Program-made: the position numbers and the translations under genes
Notes under the pieces: model-generated
Told to the model about the DNA's origin: nothing
Seen by the model: only the letters and a program-made list of their open reading frames with translations
Databases searched by the model: none
NCBI GenBank assembly: GCA_937907525.1
Contig: CALCIB010000238.1
Span: forward strand, 1 to 28,349
Origin: an uncultured Planctomycetales bacterium
GTDB taxonomy: Bacteria; Planctomycetota; Planctomycetia; Isosphaerales; Isosphaeraceae
Direction: 5' to 3'
DNA length: 28,349 nt
Part shown: positions 7,395 through 15,051 of the stretch, piece after piece
Position numbering within the stretch: position 1 is the stretch's first letter
Layout: each line of letters starts with the position of its first letter

Positions 7395-9242
7395 TCACCC
7401 CCGCCTGGGGATCGCCGCGACGATCCGGCGGGCGTCGGCGCGGCGCCTGGCCTCGCGCCAGGCGACGGCGGCGGCGAACGCGACGGCCAGCCGAGGCGCG
7501 GTCGCCGCCTCCTCCTCGCCGGCCGCGCCGACCGGGGCGATCGGGGCCGGGCGGGAGAGGCGGACCTGGGCCATGGCCTCGTCCCAGACGGCCACGTCGT
7601 CGACGGCCGGCGCGACCGGCGGCGCGACGTCCGGGGTCCGATCGAGGGCCGGCGCGATCGATTCGGGCGCGGCCGGCTCGGCGGCGGCGGGGGCGTCGAT
7701 ATCGATCGTCGTCGGGACCGATGGCGCCTCGATCGCGGGCGCGGTCCGGGTCGTGGGGGTCGCGATCGACTGGTTGGGGGCCGCGGCGTCGGTCGCGACG
7801 GTCAAGGCGACCGGCGTCGCGGCGACGTGGACCGCCGTTTGGGCCGGCGCCGTCGCGACGGCGGCGGGGAGCGTGCTGATCCAGGCGTTGGCGACCGTCG
7901 CCTGAGAGACTGTCGTGACGCTCGCCGCGGGGGTCGCGGGCCCGGCCTGGCCGGCGACGAAGTCCCACCAACTGGGGAAGGAGCGCGTCGAGGCGTGGTG
8001 GACCGTCGTCGTCGTCGCGGGCGCCGGGGCCGCGTCGTACAGCGCCGCGCGCGCGATGATGTTGGAGGCGATGGGCGATCCCAGGCCGGTGACGAGGTCG
8101 TAGCCGGGCCCAGCGTTTCCGGCGAAGTTGTAGCCGCTGGTGACGTCGTGGAACGCCGTGGCGTAGGCCGACGACGGATAACTCGGCGTGCCGTAGAGGC
8201 TGTAGAGCCCCGCGAGGGTCTGGCTGGAGCTGAGCGCCGGCTTGCCGACGGCGAACCGCGCCTGGTCGGCGTCGGCGATCAGGCCGGCCCACACCGGGGC
8301 GCCGGCGCTGGTGCCGCCGATGGTGAACCAGCCGGTGGCGCCATTGCCGGGGGCGGTGGTGTAGACGGCCACGCCGCTGGAGGGGTTGGCGTCGGAGGCC
8401 ACGTCGGGGACGAGCCGGCCGTAGGCCGCGTTCGCGCCCAGCGCGGTCGCCTGATAGCTCGGCGGCGGCTCGTACCGACTGACGCCGCCGGCGCTGCCGC
8501 CGTAGCCGGTCCACCACGAGCCCGAAGCGTTCCAGGCCGTCTCCGATCCGTTGGCGTTCAAGGTCGTGCCGCCGACGCTCAGGACGTATGGGGAGGCGGA
8601 GGGCCACTCGACTCCCGACGCGCCGCCGTCGTCGCCGGAGGCCGCCACGAACGTGACGTTGGGATTGGCGAAGTACGCCGTCGTGTCGTAGGCCGTCTCC
8701 CCCCGGAACTCGGAGCCCTCCCAGCTCATCGAGACCACGTTGCCGAGCTTGGCCGCGGTCTGCGTCGCGGCCAGCAAGTCGGAGAGGCTCGCCGAGCTCG
8801 CCTCGACCAGCACGATCTTGGCCCCCGGCGCGGCGACGTGGGCCCACTCGACGTCCAGTGCCTCCTCCATGTCCCAGCCCGCGTTGGCCGCCGGCAGGCC
8901 CGTCGTCTGGCCGTTCTCGTTGACCATCGTCAAGGACGCCGCCGGCAGGCCGTAATAGGCGTCGAACGCCTTCAGGTCGGATGCGAGCGTGGGGTTGCCG
9001 TAGGCGTCGACGATCGCGATCGTCGTCCCTTGCCCCGCCGTCGCCGAGGCGCTGAAGTCGTAGTCCGACAGCAACGTTTGGGGCGAGACCGCCGAGCCCG
9101 GCGACGGACTGGAGACCGCCGGGCCCAACTCGGGCGTGATGGTCGTGGCCGCCGCGGCGGCGGCGGAAAGCACCGTCCTGGTCTCCAGGGCCTCGATTCG
9201 AACGTGGAACGTCCGCGGCGCGTGCCTGCGTCTCAGGTTCAT
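7395..9242 (-). CDS. S53 family (sedolisin/kumamolisin-like) serine-carboxyl protease with LEPR-XLL signal
   Basis: The 615-residue protein starts at 9242, the ATG giving MNLRRR, followed by VRIEALETRTVLS, an LEPR-XLL-like export motif at about residues 14-26. The catalytic core spans about 55-402. Candidate catalytic residues are E126 and D130 (MEEALDVEWAHVAAPGA), the oxyanion D204 (AASGDDGG) and the nucleophile S312 (GGTSAGAP). D366-V367 and the GPGYD at 378-382 fit the calcium site of the family. There is no N-terminal inhibitory prodomain of usual size (some 150-190 residues in typical members). Residues 403-615 are a low-complexity Ala/Pro/Thr/Val-rich tail ending in a hydrophobic stretch and Arg-rich end, which may anchor the protein in the envelope. 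It should be an exported endopeptidase. Confidence 0.9.
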   Translation of the reverse strand: MNLRRRHAPRTFHVRIEALETRTVLSAAAAAATTITPELGPAVSSPSPGSAVSPQTLLSDYDFSASATAGQGTTIAIVDAYGNPTLASDLKAFDAYYGLPAASLTMVNENGQTTGLPAANAGWDMEEALDVEWAHVAAPGAKIVLVEASSASLSDLLAATQTAAKLGNVVSMSWEGSEFRGETAYDTTAYFANPNVTFVAASGDDGGASGVEWPSASPYVLSVGGTTLNANGSETAWNASGSWWTGYGGSAGGVSRYEPPPSYQATALGANAAYGRLVPDVASDANPSSGVAVYTTAPGNGATGWFTIGGTSAGAPVWAGLIADADQARFAVGKPALSSSQTLAGLYSLYGTPSYPSSAYATAFHDVTSGYNFAGNAGPGYDLVTGLGSPIASNIIARAALYDAAPAPATTTTVHHASTRSFPSWWDFVAGQAGPATPAASVTTVSQATVANAWISTLPAAVATAPAQTAVHVAATPVALTVATDAAAPNQSIATPTTRTAPAIEAPSVPTTIDIDAPAAAEPAAPESIAPALDRTPDVAPPVAPAVDDVAVWDEAMAQVRLSRPAPIAPVGAAGEEEAATAPRLAVAFAAAVAWREARRRADARRIVAAIPRRG

Positions 9243-9772
9243 CGATGTCGACCTTTGGTTGGGAACTCGAAGGCTGTCGATCAAGGTCGGTCGCCCACGA
9301 GGCGACGCCAGCTCATGGTGACGTCGGCGCGCGCGAGGGCCGGATCCGTCACTCCCGCGCGGCATGATGAATTTCCGCTAAGGATTGATCGTGAGACGGG
9401 GCTCGAAGGCGACTTCGAGGTCCGCGATTCCCCGGCGTCGCATCATCATGCCTTGCCGCCATCCTGGGCGCGCGACCTCATGAAACACGCCCGACGCGCG
9501 AACGAGCCAATCGTCCCAACTTTTGGGTAATTCAAACGATCGCGTTTCGGCCTTGTATTTGGGACGACGGAATTCGTGGTGGCGTCAAGGAGATTCCTCG
9601 TCCGACGTCGCCGTGAATCGGTTGCGGTCCGGCCGGCGGGAAATGGGAGCGGATCGAGCCGATCGTCGTCGAGGAACTGACCGCCGCCCGCGCGATCGTC
9701 ACGGTGTACGGCCACGGCTGATCGGCGTGCTTGGATCGACGGCCCCCGGCTGGTATTCTTGGGCGACTCTCC
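9243..9772. other. Gene-poor intergenic stretch
   Basis: No convincing gene is seen. A small perfect hairpin (CCCAA-CTT-TTGGG) lies at 9515-9527. Positions 9641-9721 read as a coding-like 26-codon tail ending in TGA (KWERIEPIVVEELTAARAIV, then TVYGHG), which could be the remnant of a lost gene, but it is short enough to be chance. The part next to 9242 should hold the protease promoter; no clear boxes were found. Confidence 0.5.
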
Positions 9773-9943
9773 GTCGGCCGCCGGGCCTTCGACGGTTCGT
9801 CCCGCCTCTGAAATTCGGGTCGATCCCGTAGGCTGGGTCTGGACCCAGCCCACGCGAGCCACGGCCATTTCCGGGCTGGGTCTCGACCCAGCCTACGGGA
9901 CCGACCCGAAATCCAAAGGCGGAACGAAGCGCCGGCGGCCGTC
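9773..9943. repeat. Long near-perfect inverted repeat (MITE/REPIN-like)
   Basis: The left arm (about 9773-9850) and right arm (about 9874-9943) are near reverse complements over roughly 70 nt: a GGCCGCCGG end, a TCCGCCT/CCCGCCT block, AATTCGGGTCG/ATTTCGGGTCG and CCCGTAGGCTGGGTC. The inner arms are themselves palindromic (GGCTGGGTC..GACCCAGCC). The loop is about 25 nt. It ends 43 nt before the Gfo/Idh start codon and is unrelated in sequence to the other repeat family in the window. Confidence 0.8.
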
Positions 9944-9986
9944 GCGTCACATCCAAAATCTCCGCGCTCAAGCGAGGGACGCCGTC

Positions 9987-10994
9987 ATGATTCGGGTAGG
10001 GATCGTCGGTCTCGGGTTCATGGGACGAATGCACTACCGCTGCTGGAAGTCGCAGCCGGGGGCGACCCTCGCGGCCGTCTGCGAGGCCAACCCCAAGGTC
10101 CTCGCCGGCCTCGGCTCCGCGCCCAAGGGGAACGTCCAGGGGGCGGCCGACCACGTTGATTTGACGGGCATCCAGACGTTCACGGACCTCGACGCCCTGA
10201 TCGCCTCCGGGACCGTCGACGCGCTTTCGATCACCCTGCCGACGTTCGTCCACCCGGACACGACGGTCAAGGCGCTCAAGGCGGGCCTGCACGTCCTTTG
10301 CGAGAAGCCGATGGCGCTCAACCCGGCGGAGTGCGACCGGATGATCGCCGCGGCCGACGAGGCCGGGAAAGTGCTTCAGATCGGCCACTGCATCCGGTTC
10401 TGGCCCGAGTACGCGGTCGCCCGCGACCTGGTCAACTCCGGCGAGTACGGCAAGCCGATCGCCGCCACCTTCCGGCGGTTCAGCACCGCGCCGAACTGGA
10501 ACCCGGACAACTGGTTCGCCGACGAGTCGCGCTCCGGCGGCCAGCCGCTGGATTTGCACATCCACGACTCGGATTACATCCACCACCTCTTCGGCCTGCC
10601 GACGGCCGTCTCCAGCATCGCCGACCCGCCCCAGGCGTACATCTCCAGTCAGTATTTCTACCCCGACGGCCCGGCCGTCGTGGCCGAGAGCACCTGGCGG
10701 ATGGCGCCGACGTTCGGCTTCGAGATGAGCTTCAACATCGTGCTGGAGCGGGCCGTGATCGTCTACGACTGCACCCGCGCGCCCGCCTACCGCGTCTGCC
10801 CCGACGAGGGCGAGCCGTTCACCCCCGAACTCCCCATCGGCGACGGCTACACCCGCGAGATCGACCACTTCGCCCGCCTCGCCGCCGGTGAGACGCTCGA
10901 ACCCGTCGTCACGCCGTTCCAATCCCGAGAGACCGTCCGCCTGGTCCTCGCCGAGAAACAATCCGCTCGCGAGGGCCGTCGCGTCAACCTCTGA
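9987..10994 (+). CDS. Gfo/Idh/MocA family NAD(P)-dependent oxidoreductase
   Basis: The 335-residue protein has the N-terminal Rossmann fold with GLGFMG at residues 8-13 for the dinucleotide. It carries the family signature EKP at 106-108 (VLCEKPMAL) with the catalytic Lys107, and a C-terminal alpha/beta domain with HIHDSDYIHH (191-200), whose Asp and His residues usually bind the sugar. It most likely oxidises or reduces a sugar, inositol or a related polyol in the cytosol. GAGGGA 7 nt upstream supports the ATG at 9987; the frame stays open further upstream only because it runs through the inverted repeat. The substrate is not predictable. A weak inverted repeat (10993-11000 with 11018-11025) follows the stop. 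Confidence 0.93.
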   Translation: MIRVGIVGLGFMGRMHYRCWKSQPGATLAAVCEANPKVLAGLGSAPKGNVQGAADHVDLTGIQTFTDLDALIASGTVDALSITLPTFVHPDTTVKALKAGLHVLCEKPMALNPAECDRMIAAADEAGKVLQIGHCIRFWPEYAVARDLVNSGEYGKPIAATFRRFSTAPNWNPDNWFADESRSGGQPLDLHIHDSDYIHHLFGLPTAVSSIADPPQAYISSQYFYPDGPAVVAESTWRMAPTFGFEMSFNIVLERAVIVYDCTRAPAYRVCPDEGEPFTPELPIGDGYTREIDHFARLAAGETLEPVVTPFQSRETVRLVLAEKQSAREGRRVNL

Positions 10995-11026
10995 CCGCCG
11001 CGGGCGAACGTAACGGTCGGCGGTCG

Positions 11027-11055
11027 TGGACGACGCCCGCCGGTCGCCCTAGAAT
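11027..11055 (+). promoter_or_regulatory. Candidate sigma-70 promoter for the HEPN pair
   Basis: TGGACG (11027-11032) and TAGAAT (11050-11055) are separated by 17 nt, with four and five matches to the consensus. The start codon at 11072 is 17 nt beyond the -10 box, leaving a very short leader. Confidence 0.35.
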
Positions 11056-11071
11056 TCCAACGGCGAGACGC

Positions 11072-11497
11072 ATGAACCGGGTCGACCTCCAGCAACTCGC
11101 CGACGACCGCGTCCTGGACGCCGAGGCCCTGCTCGCCGCCGGCCGGTGGTCGGCGGCGTACTACCTCGCCGGATACGCCGTCGAGTGCGCCTTGAAGGCG
11201 TGCGTCGCCAAGGAGACGAGGGAATTCGATTTCCCGGATCGCGATCGCGCGCGGGAGGTCTTCACGCATGACCTCGCGAGTCTCTTGAAACACGCGAAGC
11301 TTGAGAAGCGCCTGGCGGCGGACTCTTCGACGGGAGGGGTGGTCGGACCCAGGCTGCTTTCCAATTGGCTGGTCGTGAAGGACTGGAACGAGCATTCTCG
11401 TTATCGGCAGTTGACCGAGGCCGACGCGCGACGCCTTATCCTCGCCGTGACCTCCCACGCGGAAGGAATGCTACCATGGATCAAACTCGTCTGGTGA
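11072..11497 (+). CDS. HEPN domain protein
   Basis: The 141-residue helical protein matches small HEPN-domain proteins. An N-terminal helix carries DAEALLAAGRWSAAYYLAGYAVECALKACVAK, the usual HEPN core helices, and a C-terminal helix follows WNEHSRYRQLTEADARRLIL. HEPN proteins are often RNases or RNase-derived partners in toxin-antitoxin and defence modules. The classic R-x4-6-H active site is not clearly present: the nearest match, R-x7-H in RLILAVTSH, is too long, so catalytic activity is doubtful. The stop lies 22 nt inside the next gene, so the two are translationally linked. No nucleotidyltransferase (MNT) partner is seen. Confidence 0.8.
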   Translation: MNRVDLQQLADDRVLDAEALLAAGRWSAAYYLAGYAVECALKACVAKETREFDFPDRDRAREVFTHDLASLLKHAKLEKRLAADSSTGGVVGPRLLSNWLVVKDWNEHSRYRQLTEADARRLILAVTSHAEGMLPWIKLVW

Positions 11498-11892
11498 ACG
11501 AAGAGCTAAATGAGGGGTTGCGGTTCGTCCGGAGATTTCACGAATCCCACCCGGTCTCGGTCGCGTTCTGGCTCAAATCGCCCGACGACTCCCCCTGGTA
11601 TCTTTACATCGTGCCCGAGTCCCTGCGCGGCGACGACCTGTATTCGGCCTACCAGGTGGTGGCCGAGTTGGGGGTCGAATCGTACTCCCCCAATTTCGAC
11701 CCGTTCACGATCAAGCTGATCCCGAGCGACGACCCGCTCGCCGAGGCCGCGCGGGAGGAGATTCGAGACTGGCGCTTCGGCCACGCGCGTCGGCTGACCG
11801 CTACTTGGTTCGGCGATCGCTACGTCGAGGGCGTCTACATCTACCCTCCCGCCGAGTTCGCCGCCGTCGCCGACGGGTCGCCGACCCCTTGA
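11476..11892 (+). CDS. Unknown protein overlapping the HEPN gene
   Basis: The 138-residue protein starts at the ATG at 11476, 22 nt before the HEPN stop, in another frame; an AAGGAA upstream (11462-11467) is a fair ribosome site. I do not recognise the family. It has an amphipathic N-terminal helix (EELNEGLRFVRRFHESHP), a beta-rich centre (VSVAFWLKSPDDSPWYLYIV), a YSAYQVVAELG helix, FTIKLIPSDDPLAEAAREEI, and a final beta stretch around YVEGVYIYPP. It has no signal peptide, membrane helix or cysteine. The overlap suggests a functional pair with the HEPN protein, perhaps as its partner or neutraliser, which is inference. Confidence 0.75.
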   Translation: MDQTRLVNEELNEGLRFVRRFHESHPVSVAFWLKSPDDSPWYLYIVPESLRGDDLYSAYQVVAELGVESYSPNFDPFTIKLIPSDDPLAEAAREEIRDWRFGHARRLTATWFGDRYVEGVYIYPPAEFAAVADGSPTP

Positions 11893-11958
11893 TTCCGACG
11901 GTCGCATCCCGCACCCTCGATCGGATCGGTGTTCGACATCCCGAGCGAGGACGTGACG

Positions 11959-13497
11959 ATGCGACGAACGATCAGGGGCCTGGCGACGGCCGCGGCGGCG
12001 CTGGCGCTTTTGGGGACGGTTCGGGGCGAGGAGGCGAGGGTGGTCTTCAAGGCGGGGTTCGCCGACCGCGACGTCTCCCCCAAGATCGGCGACGAACAGC
12101 CCGGCGGCTACGGCAAGGCGTACCACCGGACCTTCCACGACCCCTGCAAGGCCCGCGCGGCGGTCTTCGACGACGGCGAGAACCGCGTGGCGATCGTCGG
12201 CCTGGACGCGCTTTTCATCCGCGCCCGGACCGTTCGCGAGATCCGCGGGGAGATCGAGAAGAAGACCGGCATCCCCGCCGGCTCGATCCTGATCGGCGCC
12301 TCGCACTCGCATTCCGCCGGCCCCATCGGCATGTTCCTCCCCGGCGAGTTCGCCGACGCCCCGCCGTTGGTCCGCGACATGGTCGAGAAGGAGACCGTTG
12401 GCGCCTCCCCGGAATACCTGGAGAAGGTCAAGACGGGGATCGTCGACGCCGTCGTCGAGGCCGACGCCCGGCGCGTCCCGGCGCGCGGGGCCGCGGGTTT
12501 CGGGACGGCCGAGGGGGTGGCGTACAACCGTCGCTTCCAGATGAAGCAAGGGTTCGCCATGACCCATCCCGGCGTCGGCAACCCGGACATCGTCGAGCCC
12601 GCCGGCCCCGTCGATCCCCAGGTCGGCGTGCTGGGGGCGTGGGACGAGTCGGGCGAGATGCTGGGCTGCGTGGTTAACTTCGCCTGTCACAACACCTGCG
12701 GCGTCGGCGGGATCTCGTCCGACTACGTCGGCTACGTCGAGAAGACCGTCAAGGGCCTGATGGGCGAGGACGCCGTCGTCGTCTTCGTCCTGGGGATGGC
12801 CGGCGACATCACCCAGGTCGACAACCGCCAGCCGTTCGAGGGCCCCCAGTTCGGCGAGGCCGCGGCCAGGCGCGTCGGCGGGACCGTCGGCGCCGAGGCG
12901 TGCAAGGTCCTGGTCAACGCCGAACGCCAGGCCGGCCCCCTGACCCCGGTGCTCGCGACAAGCCGCGTCCTTCAAATCAAGCGCCGGCCGCCCTCGCCGG
13001 AGCATGTCGCCGCGGCGCTGGAGTTGGTCCGGAAGCCGGACAAGACGGGAGTGGACCCGACCGAATGGACCTTCGCCAAGGAGACGGTGGTCCTGGACGA
13101 ACGGATCAAGAAGGAGCCGGTCGCCCCGGCCGAGGTCCAGGCGATCCAGGTCGGCCCGGTCGTCTTCCTCACTTCGCCCGCCGAGTTCTTCTGCCAGTAC
13201 GGCCTGGACCTGAAGGCGGGCTCGAAGTTCCCGTACACGTTCCCGGTGTCGCTGGCCAACGACGTTTTGGGCTACATCCCCCACGAAAGCGCCATGGACC
13301 CGGAAACCGGCGGCGGCTACGAGACGAGGCTGACCGCCTACAGCAACCTGGAGCCGACCGCCGGCCGCCGGATCACCGACGCGCTTCTGGATCTGTCGTC
13401 CAGGCTGGCCCCCGGCGCGGTCCCCAAGGCCCCGCCGACGCCGCCGTTCAAGGGCAAGCCCTGGACCTACGGCGACCTTCGGCCGCAGCTTGATTGA
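11959..13497 (+). CDS. Secreted neutral/alkaline ceramidase-like hydrolase
   Basis: The 512-residue protein begins with a signal peptide (MRRTIRGLATAAAALALLGT) from the ATG at 11959, which has GAGGA 7 nt upstream. The mature part matches the N-terminal domain of neutral/alkaline non-lysosomal ceramidases: FKAGFADRDVSP, GASHSHSAGP at about 113-122 with probable zinc ligands H116 and H118, and a third His at H244 in NFACHNTCG. GMAGDITQVDNR (about 280-291) is also usual. It is shorter than full ceramidases (about 650-700), lacking the C-terminal Ig-like domain. Many planctomycetes carry several such proteins whose substrate is unlikely to be ceramide itself; an exported amide hydrolase is the safe description. 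Confidence 0.88.
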   Translation: MRRTIRGLATAAAALALLGTVRGEEARVVFKAGFADRDVSPKIGDEQPGGYGKAYHRTFHDPCKARAAVFDDGENRVAIVGLDALFIRARTVREIRGEIEKKTGIPAGSILIGASHSHSAGPIGMFLPGEFADAPPLVRDMVEKETVGASPEYLEKVKTGIVDAVVEADARRVPARGAAGFGTAEGVAYNRRFQMKQGFAMTHPGVGNPDIVEPAGPVDPQVGVLGAWDESGEMLGCVVNFACHNTCGVGGISSDYVGYVEKTVKGLMGEDAVVVFVLGMAGDITQVDNRQPFEGPQFGEAAARRVGGTVGAEACKVLVNAERQAGPLTPVLATSRVLQIKRRPPSPEHVAAALELVRKPDKTGVDPTEWTFAKETVVLDERIKKEPVAPAEVQAIQVGPVVFLTSPAEFFCQYGLDLKAGSKFPYTFPVSLANDVLGYIPHESAMDPETGGGYETRLTAYSNLEPTAGRRITDALLDLSSRLAPGAVPKAPPTPPFKGKPWTYGDLRPQLD

Positions 13498-13539
13498 TCC
13501 GATCCGATCCGAACCGCCACCGACGATCGAGGCCCCGCC

Positions 13540-14322
13540 ATGCTTCAACTCGGCATCGTGACGTACAACATCGCCAAGGACTGGGACCTTCCCACGATCC
13601 TCAAGAAGCTGGAGGCCCTCGGCTATGGGGGCGTCGAGTTGCGGACGACGCACAAGCACGGCGTCGAGGTCGGGCTCTCGGCCGACGCCCGCCGCGAGGT
13701 CCGCAAGCGGTTCGAGGATTCGCCCGTGCAGTTGGTCGGACTGGGAAGCGCCTTCGAGTATCAAAGCCCCGACCCGGCCGAGGTCCGCCGCCAGATCGAG
13801 GCGACCAAGGAGTACGTCCGGTTGGCCCACGACGTCGGCGCCCTGGGCGTGAAGGTCCGGCCCAACGGCATCCCCAGGGGCGAGGATCCGGAAACCGTCT
13901 TCCGCCGCATCGGCGCGGCGCTTCACGAAATCGGCGAGGACGCCGAGGGTCAGGGGATCGAGATCCGCGTCGAGGTCCACGGCCCCGGCACCTCCGAATG
14001 GCCGGGCTTCGCCCGGATCATCCGGCACGCCGATCACCCCAACGTCGGCGTCTGCTGGAACTCCAATCCCCAGGACGTCCCCAAGGGGGGAACGTCGATC
14101 GCCGACAACTACAAGCTCGTCGCCGGCAAGGTCCGAACCGTCCACCTCCGCGACCTTACCGACGAGGCCTATCCCTGGCGCGAGTTGTTCCAACTCCTGG
14201 TCGCCGACGGCTTCGAGGGCTTCACCATGGCCGAGATCCCCGACAGCCCCGATCCCGACCGCGTCCTGAGCTACTTCCGCGCGCTCTGGCTCGCCTACCA
14301 GCCCGAGGAAAAGGCCCGATGA
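13540..14322 (+). CDS. Sugar phosphate isomerase/epimerase (TIM barrel)
   Basis: The 260-residue protein belongs to the xylose isomerase-like TIM-barrel (AP endonuclease 2) superfamily. It starts LQLGIVTYNIAKDWDLPTIL, with GYGGVELRT at about 28-36. Metal-binding candidates are the Glu in IRVEVHGPG (about 145-153), His in RTVHLRDL (about 203-210), and Glu in FTMAEIPDS (about 228-236). It probably isomerises or epimerises a sugar or polyol in the cytosol. It follows the ceramidase-like gene by 42 nt and overlaps the next gene by 4 nt, so it lies in one operon. No signal peptide is present. Confidence 0.88.
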   Translation: MLQLGIVTYNIAKDWDLPTILKKLEALGYGGVELRTTHKHGVEVGLSADARREVRKRFEDSPVQLVGLGSAFEYQSPDPAEVRRQIEATKEYVRLAHDVGALGVKVRPNGIPRGEDPETVFRRIGAALHEIGEDAEGQGIEIRVEVHGPGTSEWPGFARIIRHADHPNVGVCWNSNPQDVPKGGTSIADNYKLVAGKVRTVHLRDLTDEAYPWRELFQLLVADGFEGFTMAEIPDSPDPDRVLSYFRALWLAYQPEEKAR

Positions 14323-15020
14323 CCGCCGGGCTCGCCCTGCTGCTGTCGGCCGCGATCGCCGCCGCGACGCCCGCGCCCACCGCCGACTACGACACGCGAA
14401 CCATCGAGGGCTGGACCGTCCGCGTCCATCGCGACTTCCCCCGCGACGACCCCGAACTGGCCGAGAAGACCTTTTCGCTGCTGGCCGATCAACTCCGCGG
14501 GATCGTCCGGATGGTCCCGGCCGAGGCCGTCGCCAAGCTGCGGAAGATCACGATCTGGGTGGAGCGCGCCGAGCCTCACCACCCCTGCATGGCCTACCAC
14601 CCCGACCCCGGCTGGCTCCGCGACCACGACATGAACCCGGAGAAGGCCCGTTGCGTGGAGATCGCCAACGCCGCGAACTTCCTGAGTTGGTGTCGCGACC
14701 AGCCCTGGATGGTCCTTCACGAACTGGCCCACGGCTACCATCATCAGTTCGTCGCGGAAGGCTTCGACAATCCCGAGGTCGCCGCGGCGCTGGCGCGCGC
14801 CCGCGAGTCGAAGATCTATGAAAACGTGCTCCATATCAACGGTCGCGAGACCCGCCACTACGCCCTGACCAACCCGATGGAGTTCTTCGCCGAATCGTCC
14901 GAGGCCCTCTTCGGCGCCAACGACTTCTACCCCTTCGTCCGCGCCGAGCTGAAGCGCCACGACCCCGAGGTCCACGCGCTGATGAGGCGGCTGTGGCTGG
15001 TCGAGCCGCGCGGCGGCTGA
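14319..15020 (+). CDS. Secreted zinc metallopeptidase-like protein (HExxH)
   Basis: The 233-residue protein starts at the ATG overlapping the previous stop (ATGA) and opens with a short signal peptide (MTAGLALLLSAAIAAATP). The zinc motif is HELAH at 134-138 in MVLHELAHGYHHQF. A downstream NPMEFFAESSEALFG (185-199) supplies the third ligand, E188 or E192, a layout like anthrax lethal factor-type (M34-like) gluzincins. YHPDPGWL at 93-100 precedes the core. It should be an exported or periplasmic peptidase of unknown substrate. The whole protein is the single catalytic domain. Confidence 0.8.
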   Translation: MTAGLALLLSAAIAAATPAPTADYDTRTIEGWTVRVHRDFPRDDPELAEKTFSLLADQLRGIVRMVPAEAVAKLRKITIWVERAEPHHPCMAYHPDPGWLRDHDMNPEKARCVEIANAANFLSWCRDQPWMVLHELAHGYHHQFVAEGFDNPEVAAALARARESKIYENVLHINGRETRHYALTNPMEFFAESSEALFGANDFYPFVRAELKRHDPEVHALMRRLWLVEPRGG

Positions 15021-15051
15021 AGCGCCGGCGCGTCCGACGGTCGCGTCGTTT

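Noticed and set aside
7827..9530. Open frame of 567 codons on the plus strand
   Set aside because: It is antisense to the S53 protease, whose catalytic motifs are clear.
9759..9986. Upstream extension of the Gfo/Idh gene
   Set aside because: The extension is translated inverted repeat. The Rossmann fold starts at the ATG at 9987, which has a ribosome site.
10993..11025. Rho-independent terminator after the Gfo/Idh gene
   Set aside because: The 8-bp stem has a long loop (17 nt) and no T-run after it.
11506..14193. Open frame of 895 codons on the minus strand
   Set aside because: It is antisense to three well-supported genes (11476-14322). Long antisense frames are common at this GC content, and the protein is a run of Asp/Gly/Val/Arg without domains.
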